DNA of 18,361 nt from Lachnospiraceae bacterium UBA4292 (GCA_002395865.1 DGVE01000171.1:1-18361); one strand, 5' to 3'; shown: positions 6,331 through 14,261, counted from the stretch's first letter. Numbers and translations are program-made. Notes: generated from the letters alone by a model not told the origin.

Positions 6331-8703
6331 CTATCTGAACTCAACTATGGTCACACCCGCGTCGCCCTCTCCGAACTCGCCGAGACGGAAGGAGGCGACA
6401 TTTTTCATGCCTTTTAAATGCCTGTGGACGGCGTTTTTGAGTATTCCGCTGCCCTTGCCGTGTACCACGCGCACCTTCGGTACGTGGGCCAGATAGGCGT
6501 CGTCCAGGTATTTGTCGAGGAGGGGCAGAGCCTCGTCCACAGTCTTACCTATGAGGTTTATCTCGGAGGCAATGTTCATGGCCTTAATCATGCCAAGTCC
6601 CCTGCTTCCTGTGGATATCTTTCCACCCTCGAGCGTGGTCTCCGGCTCGGAGAGTATCGTGACGTCGTCCAGACCCGTCTGCGTGGTCAGGATACCCATC
6701 TGCACCTTCAGCTGTCCGTGGGAGTCGGGGAGAGTGAGGACCGTGCCCTTTACGTTCATGGAATTGACCATGACCGTGGAGCCGACCTTCAGCTTCTTCG
6801 GGTCCGCGGCCTTCTTCGGCGCTGTGGGCGCGACATCCTTCGGCTTTACGGTCTTGTTCATCTTTTCGCGTACCGCTGTCCTCTCCTTTTCGAGAAGCCT
6901 TGCGATGTCACCTCCCGAGGTGTGCTTGTTCACCACCCTGATGGTCTCGTCCACGAATGCCTTCGTGTCCGCGAGCATGGCTGAGGCTTTGTCCTCCGCC
7001 TCCTTCAGTATCTTGTCCTGCTTTGCGGCCAGCTTCTCCTCCCTCATCGCCACTGCGCTCTCGCGCGAGGAGAGCTCGCCGCGTTTTTTCTCGAGGGCTT
7101 CCATATCCCGCTCGAGTGCCTGTCTCTCCTTCTCGAGCTGCGAGATCACATCCTCGAAATGGGTGTCCTCCGAGCTGATGCGCGCTCTCGCGTCGTCTAT
7201 TATGTGCTCGGGAATGCCCAGCTTGCCGGAAATGGCGAAGGCATTGCTCCTGCCCGGAATACCGATGAGCAGCCTGTAGGTGGGGCGCAGCGTCTCCAAG
7301 TCGAACTCGCAGCAGGCGTTGCTCACACCCGGTGTGGAGAGCGCGTAGAGCTTGAGCTCCGCGTAGTGTGTGGTCGCAACCGTTCTGATACCGAGTCCGT
7401 GAAGATAGGAGAGTATCGAGGTCGCCAGAGCCGCGCCCTCCGTGGGGTCGGTGCCTGCGCCCAGCTCATCGAAGAGCACCAGGCTCTTCTCATCCGCCAC
7501 CTCGAGTATGGGAGCGATATTCGTCATGTGCGAAGAGAAGGTCGAGAGACTCTGCTCTATCGACTGTTCGTCTCCTATATCCGCCCACACTTCCGTAAAT
7601 ACGCTTAGTGATGAACCGTCGAATGCGGGTATGTGAAGACCTGCCTGACCCATGAGTGTGAACAGGCCTATGGTCTTTAATGTGACCGTCTTTCCGCCCG
7701 TATTCGGTCCGGTGATGATCAGAAGGTCGAATTCATTGCCCAGATAGACGTCTATAGGGACCACCTTATCCTTCGAAATGAGAGGATGCCGACCTTTTTT
7801 GATATTTATGTAGCCTTTTTCGTTAAATACCGGCTCGCTTCCGTTATAGCTCTTTGAAAATGCGGCTCTCGCGAAGATGTAGTCGAGCTCGGTGAGGAGC
7901 TCGCAGTCCGTTCTCAGAGCTTCCGTCTGTGAGGCGCACATCGATGAGAGCGTGGCGAGTACCTTCTCTATCTCCTTCCGCTCCTCGAGGGTGAGCTGCC
8001 TCAGCTCGTTGCAAAGGCGCATGACGGAGGCCGGCTCAATAAATACAGTGGAGCCGGTGGAGGATTGGTCGTGGATGACACCGCTTACATGGGAGCGGTG
8101 TTCGCTCTTTACGGGAAGACAGTAGCTTCCGTCGCGCATGGTGATGACCGCGTCCTGAAGGTAGCTCTTGTAGGTCTGCAGGCAGGAGGTCATCTCGCCC
8201 TGTATCTTGGAGGATACGGAGGCCATGCGTCTCCTGACATCGCGAAGTCCGGGGCTGGCGGAGTCGGCGACCTCCTCCTCGCTGATGATGCATCTCTCTA
8301 TCTCAAGACGGAGCGTGGGAAGATCGTTCAACTGCGTGAACATCGCGTCCAGACTGTCGTATTCCTCCTCCGTTATGTCGCGCACTCCGTAGCTTCTGAC
8401 ATTTGACGCCGCACGAAGAAGCGAAGCCATGCGAAGAAGCTCCGGTGCCGAGAGAGATGCCCCGAGCTCGAGGCGCTTTAAGGCTCCCGTCACGTCCGCA
8501 TTGCCCGAGAAGGACACGCTGCCCTTTGTGAAAAGACGCGACAGCGCGTCGCTGGTCTGCTTCTGAAGAAGAGTGATAGTTTCCATATCGTCGGATGGAA
8601 GCAGTGCGGCGCAGCGCTCCTTTGCGGGGCGGCTCTGGGCATATTCCGAGAGCATATTTATTATCTTATCGTATTCCAGTGTCTTAAGTGCTTTGCTGTT
8701 CAT
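6331..8703 (-). CDS. mutS2: MutS2 (Smr-domain MutS-family ATPase)
   Basis: MutS2 proteins suppress recombination in some bacteria; in Bacillus subtilis MutS2 also acts on collided ribosomes (RqcU). The protein begins MNSKALKTLEYDKIINML, the usual MutS2 N-terminus. The ATPase has Walker A GPNTGGKT (332-339) and Walker B LVLFDELGAGTDPTEGAAL. A long charged coiled coil rich in Glu, Lys and Arg follows. The C-terminal Smr nuclease-like domain has INLIGKTVDEA, VRVVHGKGSG and a final TIVEF. The 790-residue length is normal. I use ATG 8703; a further in-frame ATG at 8766 lies at the predicted transcription start and adds a non-conserved 21-residue leader. Transcription likely runs into the response regulator. 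Confidence 0.94.
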   Translation of the reverse strand: MNSKALKTLEYDKIINMLSEYAQSRPAKERCAALLPSDDMETITLLQKQTSDALSRLFTKGSVSFSGNADVTGALKRLELGASLSAPELLRMASLLRAASNVRSYGVRDITEEEYDSLDAMFTQLNDLPTLRLEIERCIISEEEVADSASPGLRDVRRRMASVSSKIQGEMTSCLQTYKSYLQDAVITMRDGSYCLPVKSEHRSHVSGVIHDQSSTGSTVFIEPASVMRLCNELRQLTLEERKEIEKVLATLSSMCASQTEALRTDCELLTELDYIFARAAFSKSYNGSEPVFNEKGYINIKKGRHPLISKDKVVPIDVYLGNEFDLLIITGPNTGGKTVTLKTIGLFTLMGQAGLHIPAFDGSSLSVFTEVWADIGDEQSIEQSLSTFSSHMTNIAPILEVADEKSLVLFDELGAGTDPTEGAALATSILSYLHGLGIRTVATTHYAELKLYALSTPGVSNACCEFDLETLRPTYRLLIGIPGRSNAFAISGKLGIPEHIIDDARARISSEDTHFEDVISQLEKERQALERDMEALEKKRGELSSRESAVAMREEKLAAKQDKILKEAEDKASAMLADTKAFVDETIRVVNKHTSGGDIARLLEKERTAVREKMNKTVKPKDVAPTAPKKAADPKKLKVGSTVMVNSMNVKGTVLTLPDSHGQLKVQMGILTTQTGLDDVTILSEPETTLEGGKISTGSRGLGMIKAMNIASEINLIGKTVDEALPLLDKYLDDAYLAHVPKVRVVHGKGSGILKNAVHRHLKGMKNVASFRLGEFGEGDAGVTIVEFR

Positions 8704-8770
8704 AAAATTCTCGCTGTCTGTTAAAAAACTGTACAAATATTGGCTGTATGATGATAGTCGTGCCATGATA

Positions 8771-8799
8771 ACTATAGCACATCTTTTGCAACTAATAAA
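8771..8799 (-). promoter_or_regulatory. Candidate mutS2 promoter
   Basis: On the minus strand, TTTATT (8799-8794) and TATAGT (8776-8771) are separated by 17 bases. The -10 matches five of six positions and the -35 is weak. The start would fall near 8764, giving a leader of about 60 bases before ATG 8703. Confidence 0.4.
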
Positions 8800-8819
8800 C
8801 CCCCAGCGAAAAATCGTAC

Positions 8820-8848
8820 TTTAAAAATTTGTGATTCTGTGGTAAAGT
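8820..8848 (+). promoter_or_regulatory. Candidate promoter of the HtrA-like gene
   Basis: TTTAAA (8820-8825) and TAAAGT (8843-8848) are 17 bases apart, in the divergent gap with mutS2. Each hexamer is a partial match. A start near 8855 would leave only 13 bases before ATG 8868 and about 40 before the alternative ATG 8895. Confidence 0.25.
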
Positions 8849-8867
8849 AGCATGGAATATTGTTGAC

Positions 8868-10211
8868 ATGCCGCAGAAGGAACTGCGTAAGGATATGGAA
8901 GACAACAGCTTAGACGAAAAACCCTACATAAAGGAAAAAATAAAGAAGAATCATTCCAGAGGAATCGGTAAATGGTTCATGAGATTCTTTCTCGCCATAT
9001 GCGTAGCCGTGGTATTCGGTGTGACTGCCGGAGTGACCTTTGTGATAGTGCGCCCGTGGATGGAGAAAAAGGGTATCATTCTCGCCACGGATACGAAGGA
9101 GACCACCGCGGAGTCCGTGGAGCTGAGGACCTATCCGGAGCCGGATGACACCTCACCGGAGCCCACCACTCAGGAGGATTCGCCTTCCGTTCCCGACGAT
9201 TCCGCTGAGCTTTCGGACGCTCAGAAGGCGTGGATCAGGAGCCAGATAAACGCGGGGCTCGGAAGATATTCGCTGAATTCGGGCGATTACGGCGAGCTCG
9301 ACGGCGCGCTCAACGCCATTTACAGGGAGAGCTGCTTCAGCCTGGCCTTTGTGACATCCGGTTCGGTGACCATGCCGGGAGTGATCATACATTTTGATGG
9401 CGACGGAGAGCTTCTGATACTCACTAATACCACGCAGCTTGCGGCTGAGGGCATAAAGGTGAGCTTTTATCCGCTTCAGGAGATGAGCTACGACGCTGTG
9501 GTCAAGGGATATGACCACGTGTACGGTCTGAGCGTGATCAGCGTGGACTCCGCGGCTATACCCGAGGATCTGGTAAAGAAGCTTCGAGCCATGCCTCTGG
9601 GCAACAATTTCCGCGTAAATGAATGTGATACGGTGATGGCCATAGGAAGTCCCTATGTGACTCCCGGAAGCGTGGGAGTGGGGCGTGTGACCGGTATCAA
9701 GAGAAACATCTCTTCGGTCGACTCCTGCTATACCATGTTCTACACCGATATATCGATACCGGAAGGGGGAACAGGCTTCCTCATCGATATCGACGGAGCG
9801 CTCGTGGGCGTGATGACTTCTTCCGCTTCGCCCGAATACCCCGGCTATGCGGCCGCGGTGGCGACCGATGAGATAACCATGGCGCTCAACAGCATGTGCT
9901 CGGGCCGCCCCGCAAGTCTTTTGGGCATTTACGGCCAGACAGTCACACCGGATATGGTGAGTGCTCACGCTATGCCTCAGGGAGTGTATATATCGGCTGT
10001 GCTTCCGGGCAATGCAGCCTACAACGCGGGCATCTCCGCGGGAGATATCATAGTAGGTATCAGCACGGAGGAGATCACCACAGTGGATCAGCTGACCAGA
10101 AAGCTGCTCAGCGCGCATCTGCCGAACGAGACCGTGATACTGCGCATCATGCGCGACAGTGCGGACGGCTACAAGGAAATGAGTATAAACGTTACTCTCG
10201 GAGCCAGATAG
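8868..10211 (+). CDS. Membrane-anchored HtrA-like PDZ protein, apparently inactive protease
   Basis: The layout is that of an HtrA/DegP-type protein: a basic N-terminus, one membrane helix (about 37-60), an acidic Pro/Ser/Thr-rich linker (about 75-115), a trypsin-like domain (about 145-330) and a PDZ domain (about 345-440, with PGNAAYNAGISAGDIIVGI). Aligned by eye with HtrA, the catalytic His of LTNNHV is Thr189 (ILTNTT), the Asp of DLAVL is Gly220 (GLSVISV), and the Ser of GNSGG is Thr302 (EGGTGF). All three triad positions therefore look lost, suggesting a binding or scaffold role outside the membrane. ATG 8868 has only a weak upstream site; ATG 8895, with AGAAGGA 13 bases before it, is an alternative. 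The next gene, yhaM, follows after 28 bp. Confidence 0.8.
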   Translation: MPQKELRKDMEDNSLDEKPYIKEKIKKNHSRGIGKWFMRFFLAICVAVVFGVTAGVTFVIVRPWMEKKGIILATDTKETTAESVELRTYPEPDDTSPEPTTQEDSPSVPDDSAELSDAQKAWIRSQINAGLGRYSLNSGDYGELDGALNAIYRESCFSLAFVTSGSVTMPGVIIHFDGDGELLILTNTTQLAAEGIKVSFYPLQEMSYDAVVKGYDHVYGLSVISVDSAAIPEDLVKKLRAMPLGNNFRVNECDTVMAIGSPYVTPGSVGVGRVTGIKRNISSVDSCYTMFYTDISIPEGGTGFLIDIDGALVGVMTSSASPEYPGYAAAVATDEITMALNSMCSGRPASLLGIYGQTVTPDMVSAHAMPQGVYISAVLPGNAAYNAGISAGDIIVGISTEEITTVDQLTRKLLSAHLPNETVILRIMRDSADGYKEMSINVTLGAR

Positions 10212-10239
10212 CTCCTTAGAAAGGCAATATAAACAGGAT

Positions 10240-11193
10240 ATGAGATTCATCAACACACTTAAGGAAAACGATCACATTGCCCAGGTGGTATACCTTGTGA
10301 GGTCGAAGGCGACACAGACCTCCAAGACGGGCAAGCCCTACCACTCCCTGACACTGCAGGACAAGACCGGTACGGTCGACGGAAAGATATGGGACACCAA
10401 CTCCGGCGGAATAGAGGACTTCGAGGCCGGGGATTTCGTGGCGATAGACGCGGATGTGACATTTTTCAATGTCGGGCTTCAGCTGAACATCAGGAGACTG
10501 AGAAAGGCCGGAGCGGGTGAGTACAGCGAGGGGGATTATTTTCCGACATCGGTATATGATATCGATAAGATGTACGAGCAGCTTCTGCAGTACATAACGA
10601 AGGTGAAGAACGCGTCTGTCAGGAAACTTCTGGAGAGCTTCTATGTGGACGATGAGGAGGTCGTTAAGCGCTTCAAGATGCACTCTGCGGCGAAGACGGT
10701 TCACCACAGCTTCATCGGAGGACTACTCGAGCACACACTGGGCGTTACGAGGCTCTGCTATTTCTACCTCAAGTGTTATCCGAAGTTAAACGGCGATCTG
10801 CTCCTGGCGGCCGCGATGCTCCACGATATAGGCAAGCTCAGGGAGATATCCGATTTTCCCGGCAATGACTACACCGATGACGGTCAGCTGATAGGGCATA
10901 TAGTGCTCGGCTGCGAGATGGTGAGCGAGAGGATAAGACAGATACCGGATTTTCCGGCCAAGACTGCCGCAGAGCTTCGTCACTGCATACTTGCGCACCA
11001 CGGCAATCTGGAGTACGGTTCGCCGAAGAAGCCGGCGCTCATGGAGGCCATGGCGCTCTATCTGGCGGACACCACGGACGCGAGGATGGAGTTGTTTACG
11101 GAGCAGTTCAATGCCACACAGAGCATGGACTGGCTGGGATTTAACAAGTATGTCGATGCGAATATAAGAAAGACCACGCCGATACCGGAGTGA
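10240..11193 (+). CDS. yhaM: YhaM-type 3'-5' exoribonuclease (OB fold plus HD domain)
   Basis: YhaM enzymes trim RNA (and DNA in vitro) from the 3' end in the cytoplasm using a metal-dependent HD domain. The N-terminal OB-fold region (about 10-85) contains YHSLTLQDKTGTVDGKIWD. The HD domain shows the conserved histidines in HHSFIGGLLEHTLGV (155-169) and the HD pair in AAMLHDIGK (His195-Asp196). Later conserved residues appear in GHIVLGCEMV and in HCILAHHGNLEYGSPKKP. The 317-residue length matches the family. Only a weak site (AAAGG near 10220) precedes ATG 10240, 28 bp after the PDZ gene, so coupling to upstream transcription is likely. A strong terminator follows. Confidence 0.93.
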   Translation: MRFINTLKENDHIAQVVYLVRSKATQTSKTGKPYHSLTLQDKTGTVDGKIWDTNSGGIEDFEAGDFVAIDADVTFFNVGLQLNIRRLRKAGAGEYSEGDYFPTSVYDIDKMYEQLLQYITKVKNASVRKLLESFYVDDEEVVKRFKMHSAAKTVHHSFIGGLLEHTLGVTRLCYFYLKCYPKLNGDLLLAAAMLHDIGKLREISDFPGNDYTDDGQLIGHIVLGCEMVSERIRQIPDFPAKTAAELRHCILAHHGNLEYGSPKKPALMEAMALYLADTTDARMELFTEQFNATQSMDWLGFNKYVDANIRKTTPIPE

Positions 11194-11208
11194 TCGGCGA
11201 ATAAATGG

Positions 11209-11233
11209 AAGGGGCTGTTCGCAGCCCCTTTTT
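11209..11233 (+). terminator. Intrinsic terminator with TTCG loop, between yhaM and rlmD
   Basis: AAGGGGCTG (11209-11217), loop TTCG and CAGCCCCTT (11222-11230) form a perfect 9-bp stem with a stable UUCG tetraloop, ending in a five-T run (11229-11233). The T-run ends 24 bases before rlmD ATG, so it may also gate rlmD expression. Confidence 0.9.
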
Positions 11234-11257
11234 GAGCAGAAAGAGGGTAACGTTTTT

Positions 11258-12745
11258 ATGAAAAAAAACGATACATTTGAGCTGAAGATAACGGATATAG
11301 GGGCTGACGGTGAGGGAATAGGTCGCGCGGAGGGCTTCACATGGTTCGTGAAGGATGCCATACCGGGGGATACGGTGGAGGCTGCGGCCATGAAGATAAA
11401 AAAGACCTACGGTTTTGCGAGGCTAAAGCGCGTGATAGAGCCATCCCAGCAGCGCGTCAACAGCCAATGTCCCATAGCGGGACCTTGCGGGGGCTGCAGT
11501 CTTCAAAGCATGAATTACGCGGCGCAGCTGTCGTTTAAGCAGAAGAAGGTCAGGGACTGCATAGAGAGGATAGGCGACCTGAAGGCTTCGACTGTGGATG
11601 ACATATCGCAGGCCGGAGAGGGCGTGATACCCGTGCTGCCGGTCATAGGTATGGATGAGCCGTGGAGATACCGCAACAAGGCCCAGCTTCCGGTCGGATA
11701 TGACAAAAGCGGGAGGATGGTGGCCGGATTTTACGCGGGGAGGACACATTCCATCATACCTCAGAGCGACTGCCTGATAACTTTTCCCGAAAATGCCGCG
11801 ATCACACGCATCATACTGGACTTTTGCGAAAAGAACGGTATCAGCGCCTACGATGAGGCGGGTCATACAGGACTGCTCAGGCATATCCTTTTAAGAAAAG
11901 GCTTCACCTCCGGGCAGATAATGGTATGCCTCGTGATAAACGGAGATAGCTTCCCGAAGGCAGAGCTGCTGGCAAAGGAGCTTAAGGCGGCACAGCCGGG
12001 CGTCACCACCGTGGTCATAAACATAAACCGCGAGAGGACAAACGTGATACTCGGCAGGGACTGCAGGACGGTCTACGGCCCCGGCTACATAACCGATAAT
12101 ATCGGTGAGCTCTCCTTCAGGATAGACGCCATGTCTTTTTTTCAGGTCAATCCGGTCCAGACCCTGAAGCTGTACTCGAAGGCACTCGAATTCGCGGGCC
12201 TCACCGGAAGCGAGACCGTATGGGATCTCTACTGCGGTGCCGGAACCATTTCACTCTTCCTCGCGAAGAACGCGGCAAGTGTGCGTGGCGTGGAGATAAT
12301 ACCCGAGGCGGTGGAGAAAGCTCGTGAGAATGCCCGCGCAAACGGCGTGGATAATGCGGTATTCTACGCAGGCAGGGCTGAGGAGGTCGTGCCGCGCATT
12401 TTTGAGGAGGAGCACTGCCACGCGGATGTGATCGTCGTCGATCCCCCGAGAAAAGGCTGCGACGGGCTTCTTCTTCAGACCATGGCGAAGATGGAGCCTG
12501 AGAGAATCGCCTATGTCAGCTGCGATCCCGCCACACTTGCCCGCGACCTGAAGATATTAAAGGAGCTCGGCTATGACGCCTTGAAGGTACAGCCTGTGGA
12601 CATGTTCCCCCAGACACCGGGGGTGGAGACTGTGTGCCTCTTGAGCAACACCCAAAGACCTAAGAAGGAATCCTATATCACGCTTGATGTGGAGATGGAA
12701 GACTACTACCGCATCAAGAACGAAGGGAAGAATTCTACCACCTAA
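11258..12745 (+). CDS. rlmD: 23S rRNA (uracil-C5)-methyltransferase, RlmD/RlmCD type
   Basis: This SAM-dependent enzyme methylates uracil C5 in 23S rRNA. The N-terminal TRAM domain spans about 5-60. An iron-sulfur motif has Cys71, Cys77 and Cys80 (CPIAGPCGGCSLQ), with a further Cys in QSDCLITF. The SAM site is DLYCGAGT (323-330), and the catalytic Cys422 lies in YVSCDPATLARDL. FPQTPGVETVCLLS is the usual core ending. After it come only about 33 residues, with AT-richer codons (KKESYITLDVEMEDYYRIKN). GAGGG (11243-11247) precedes ATG 11258. The gene seems intact and functional, but its 3' end may have been rewritten by integration of the element that follows. Confidence 0.93.
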   Translation: MKKNDTFELKITDIGADGEGIGRAEGFTWFVKDAIPGDTVEAAAMKIKKTYGFARLKRVIEPSQQRVNSQCPIAGPCGGCSLQSMNYAAQLSFKQKKVRDCIERIGDLKASTVDDISQAGEGVIPVLPVIGMDEPWRYRNKAQLPVGYDKSGRMVAGFYAGRTHSIIPQSDCLITFPENAAITRIILDFCEKNGISAYDEAGHTGLLRHILLRKGFTSGQIMVCLVINGDSFPKAELLAKELKAAQPGVTTVVININRERTNVILGRDCRTVYGPGYITDNIGELSFRIDAMSFFQVNPVQTLKLYSKALEFAGLTGSETVWDLYCGAGTISLFLAKNAASVRGVEIIPEAVEKARENARANGVDNAVFYAGRAEEVVPRIFEEEHCHADVIVVDPPRKGCDGLLLQTMAKMEPERIAYVSCDPATLARDLKILKELGYDALKVQPVDMFPQTPGVETVCLLSNTQRPKKESYITLDVEMEDYYRIKNEGKNSTT

Positions 12746-12782
12746 AGTTCAGCCTCACAATCGAATAGGAATTTGAATAGAT

Positions 12783-12830
12783 AAGCTGCAGATGCGGAAG
12801 TGATCCGAGATCTGCAGCTTGTTTTGTCTT
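12783..12830 (+). terminator. Hairpin after rlmD (terminator)
   Basis: AAGCTGCAGAT (12783-12793) and ATCTGCAGCTT (12810-12820) form a perfect 11-bp stem. An inner CGGA/TCCG pair (12795-12798 with 12804-12807) extends it. GTTTTGTCTT follows. The T-tail is interrupted, so termination may be partial. Confidence 0.65.
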
Positions 12831-12863
12831 AAGCCAAACGATTGAAAAAAGGAGGAAAAACAC

Positions 12864-13202
12864 ATGGCAAAGAAGAATGAACGGGAACTGAAGGTTTGCG
12901 CAATGAGCGGATACAACTACAAATCCGTTCCGGCGATCCGGCTGATGGGACAGTGGCTGGAGACTGCCGGTTTCCATATCGGAGATCCTGTATTGGTCAA
13001 GTGCGAGGATGGTAAGCTCATCATCAGCCTGGACACTGCAAGAGCGGAGCTGATGGAAGCTGAGAAGGTGTTTATGGAGAAAGAAACCAGAAGGCTGCAT
13101 GAACGTTTTCTGAAGGAAAAGAAAAAGCTCCACGCACAGTTTGTGGCAGAGCGGCAGGCAGAATATGCTAAGGATCAGGAGAGGGGGAAGGCCTATGTTT
13201 GA
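12864..13202 (+). CDS. SymE-like toxin with coiled-coil tail
   Basis: Residues about 8-55 match the SymE fold, an AbrB-like domain: LKVCAMSGYNYKSVPAIRLM, then GQWLETAGFHIGDPVLVKCE and DGKLIISL. In Escherichia coli, SymE is an SOS-induced toxin that cuts RNA or condenses the nucleoid and is held down by an antisense RNA, SymR. Here the core is followed by about 55 highly charged residues (AEKVFMEKETRRLHERFLKE onward), probably a helix or coiled coil, which the E. coli protein lacks in this form. GGAGG (12851-12855) precedes ATG 12864. The stop overlaps the next gene by 8 bp, so the two are co-translated. Toxicity is inferred from the family, and no antisense RNA could be identified. Confidence 0.7.
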   Translation: MAKKNERELKVCAMSGYNYKSVPAIRLMGQWLETAGFHIGDPVLVKCEDGKLIISLDTARAELMEAEKVFMEKETRRLHERFLKEKKKLHAQFVAERQAEYAKDQERGKAYV

Positions 13203-13473
13203 TGCGAATGAACTTTCCGTTCTGGATCCGAAGTATTTCTCCATCATATTTACAGATGCTTTTGATGTGACGATTATGAGCCGGAATACAGGGCACTTCT
13301 GGTTTATTCATAATCCGGAGTATCCGACACCGGGGACATGTATCATTTTCCATAAGCATAAGGCATCACATCCATATCACCAGCACGGTCGTGCGAATAG
13401 TTTGAAGCAGGCTGTCCGGAGCATACAGAGTCACGACAGGTGGCAGATGCAGGGCAGACCGTCTAAGAGATAA
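13195..13473 (+). CDS. Conserved-looking hypothetical protein paired with SymE
   Basis: A 92-residue protein starting at ATG 13195 inside the end of the symE-like gene, with GAGAGGGGG shortly upstream. The reading frame is open from 13141, but the ribosome site and overlap favour 13195. I recognise no domain. The N-terminal half reads like a compact beta-rich fold (YFSIIFTDAFDVTIMSRNTG, then HFWFIHNPEYP). The C-terminal half is rich in His, Lys and Arg (FHKHKASHPYHQHGRANSLK), with a likely helix at SLKQAVRSIQSHDRW. No signal peptide or membrane segment is seen. The tight overlap suggests a role with the SymE-like protein, possibly as a protein antitoxin or partner, but that is only inference. 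Confidence 0.7.
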   Translation: MFDANELSVLDPKYFSIIFTDAFDVTIMSRNTGHFWFIHNPEYPTPGTCIIFHKHKASHPYHQHGRANSLKQAVRSIQSHDRWQMQGRPSKR

Positions 13474-13501
13474 AATCGAATATAGAGGCACACAGCAAAA
13501 A

Positions 13502-13540
13502 GGAGAGCAGCATCCGGGCATGCCGCTCTCCCTTTATTTT
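13502..13540 (+). terminator. Terminator of the symE-like operon
   Basis: GGAGAGC (13502-13508) and GCTCTCC (13525-13531) form a 7-bp stem enclosing a small GGCATGCC palindrome, followed by CTTTATTTT. Five A residues precede it (13497-13501), so it could also end the converging minus-strand gene, whose stop is at 13564. Confidence 0.75.
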
Positions 13541-13563
13541 AATCGGTCAGCAATCTCAATGAA

Positions 13564-14175
13564 TCAATCTTTATAGTAAAGGTCTCGTGCCATTTTCTGG
13601 GCGGCCTTGATATCGGCGTATCCCTGGCTTTTGCCCAGATTTAATTCTTCGAGGATCTGGCCTTTTGAACGGTTCTGGCCGAGAAGTTCAAGAATTCTGC
13701 CATATTTGGGGCTGATGCCTTTTACTTCTGCAATCAGTTCCTTGATGATGATACCGAGAAGTACGGTGTCTTCGAGAGAAGGTGTTTCTCCGGGTTCAAA
13801 ACCACTCTGATCTTCGTCGCCCTCAGCATCGTCCTGAAACTTGTTGTAAGACAGATCGTCTTCATGACCATTTTCTTTGAGAAAATCCTCTGTGCCGCCG
13901 GTTGCAATATATGTGCGAACCTGAGCGTTGAAGAATCTCATCCAATTATCAAGGGTACCTGCCTGGATTGGAGCGAAAGCCACGGGGATTTTGTGACCGT
14001 TGATATTCCAGGTCTCGATGTTGTCTCTGATGATGGACTTGTCTTTGAACATTTCCTTCGTCATGAGCATCGGCGCAAGCTCTTCGTTCGCTGCTGGCGG
14101 AATGTTGTTGTACGGTTTCTTGTTTCCGTATTTACTCTGGTTTTCGTTGCTTGAGAAATTTTTACTCTGAAACAT
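13564..14175 (-). CDS. HTH protein resembling sigma-70 region 4, mobile-element type
   Basis: A 203-residue protein with a polar, Asn/Lys-rich start (MFQSKNFSSNENQSKYGNKK), a middle domain with HKIPVAFAPIQAGTLDNWM, an acidic linker (about 105-130) and a C-terminal helical region. That region, LEDTVLLGIIIKELIAEVKG then ISPKYGRILELLGQNRSKGQ and ILEELNLGKSQGYADIKAA, is laid out like sigma-70 region 4: helix, P-K-Y-x-x-I-L-E-L-L, then a helix-turn-helix. It may be a sigma-like factor or a DNA-binding regulator of the element. I do not recognise the N-terminal part. AAGGAGGG (14190-14184 on the minus strand) precedes ATG 14175. It lies between two plus-strand operons, with a structured leader upstream. 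Function is unknown. Confidence 0.7.
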   Translation of the reverse strand: MFQSKNFSSNENQSKYGNKKPYNNIPPAANEELAPMLMTKEMFKDKSIIRDNIETWNINGHKIPVAFAPIQAGTLDNWMRFFNAQVRTYIATGGTEDFLKENGHEDDLSYNKFQDDAEGDEDQSGFEPGETPSLEDTVLLGIIIKELIAEVKGISPKYGRILELLGQNRSKGQILEELNLGKSQGYADIKAAQKMARDLYYKD

Positions 14176-14181
14176 AATTCG

Positions 14182-14203
14182 GGCCCTCCTTCGACCCAGG
14201 GCC
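14182..14203 (-). promoter_or_regulatory. Hairpin overlapping the ribosome binding site of the HTH gene
   Basis: GGCCCT (14182-14187) pairs with AGGGCC (14198-14203). In the minus-strand RNA, part of the AAGGAGGG site lies in the stem and part in the loop, so folding would reduce ribosome access. Positions 14202-14203 are also used by a competing long-range pairing with 14294-14303. Confidence 0.4.
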
Positions 14204-14261
14204 GAAACGGAAAGTCCGAACTATGTCGCTGTGAACGTTATAGATTTGTACGCAAAATAAA

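Noticed and set aside
6512..7279. A 255-codon plus-strand open frame inside mutS2
   Set aside because: Ser/Phe-rich shadow of the mutS2 coiled coil and Smr region, without a ribosome binding site.
8704..8766. Upstream in-frame ATG for mutS2 at 8766
   Set aside because: It falls at the predicted transcription start and adds 21 residues before the usual MutS2 N-terminus (MNSKALKTLEYDKI).
8863..8868. TTGACA as a -35 box ahead of the PDZ gene
   Set aside because: It overlaps the start codon at 8868 and no -10 hexamer lies 16-18 bases downstream.
8868..10211. Active HtrA/DegP serine protease
   Set aside because: The His, Asp and Ser positions are Thr189, Gly220 and Thr302 by motif alignment, so activity is not supported.
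9153..10256. A 367-codon open frame on the minus strand opposite the HtrA-like gene
   Set aside because: It is fully antisense to a gene with clear domains, is rich in His/Arg/Ser as shadow frames of GC-rich genes are, and has no recognisable motif.
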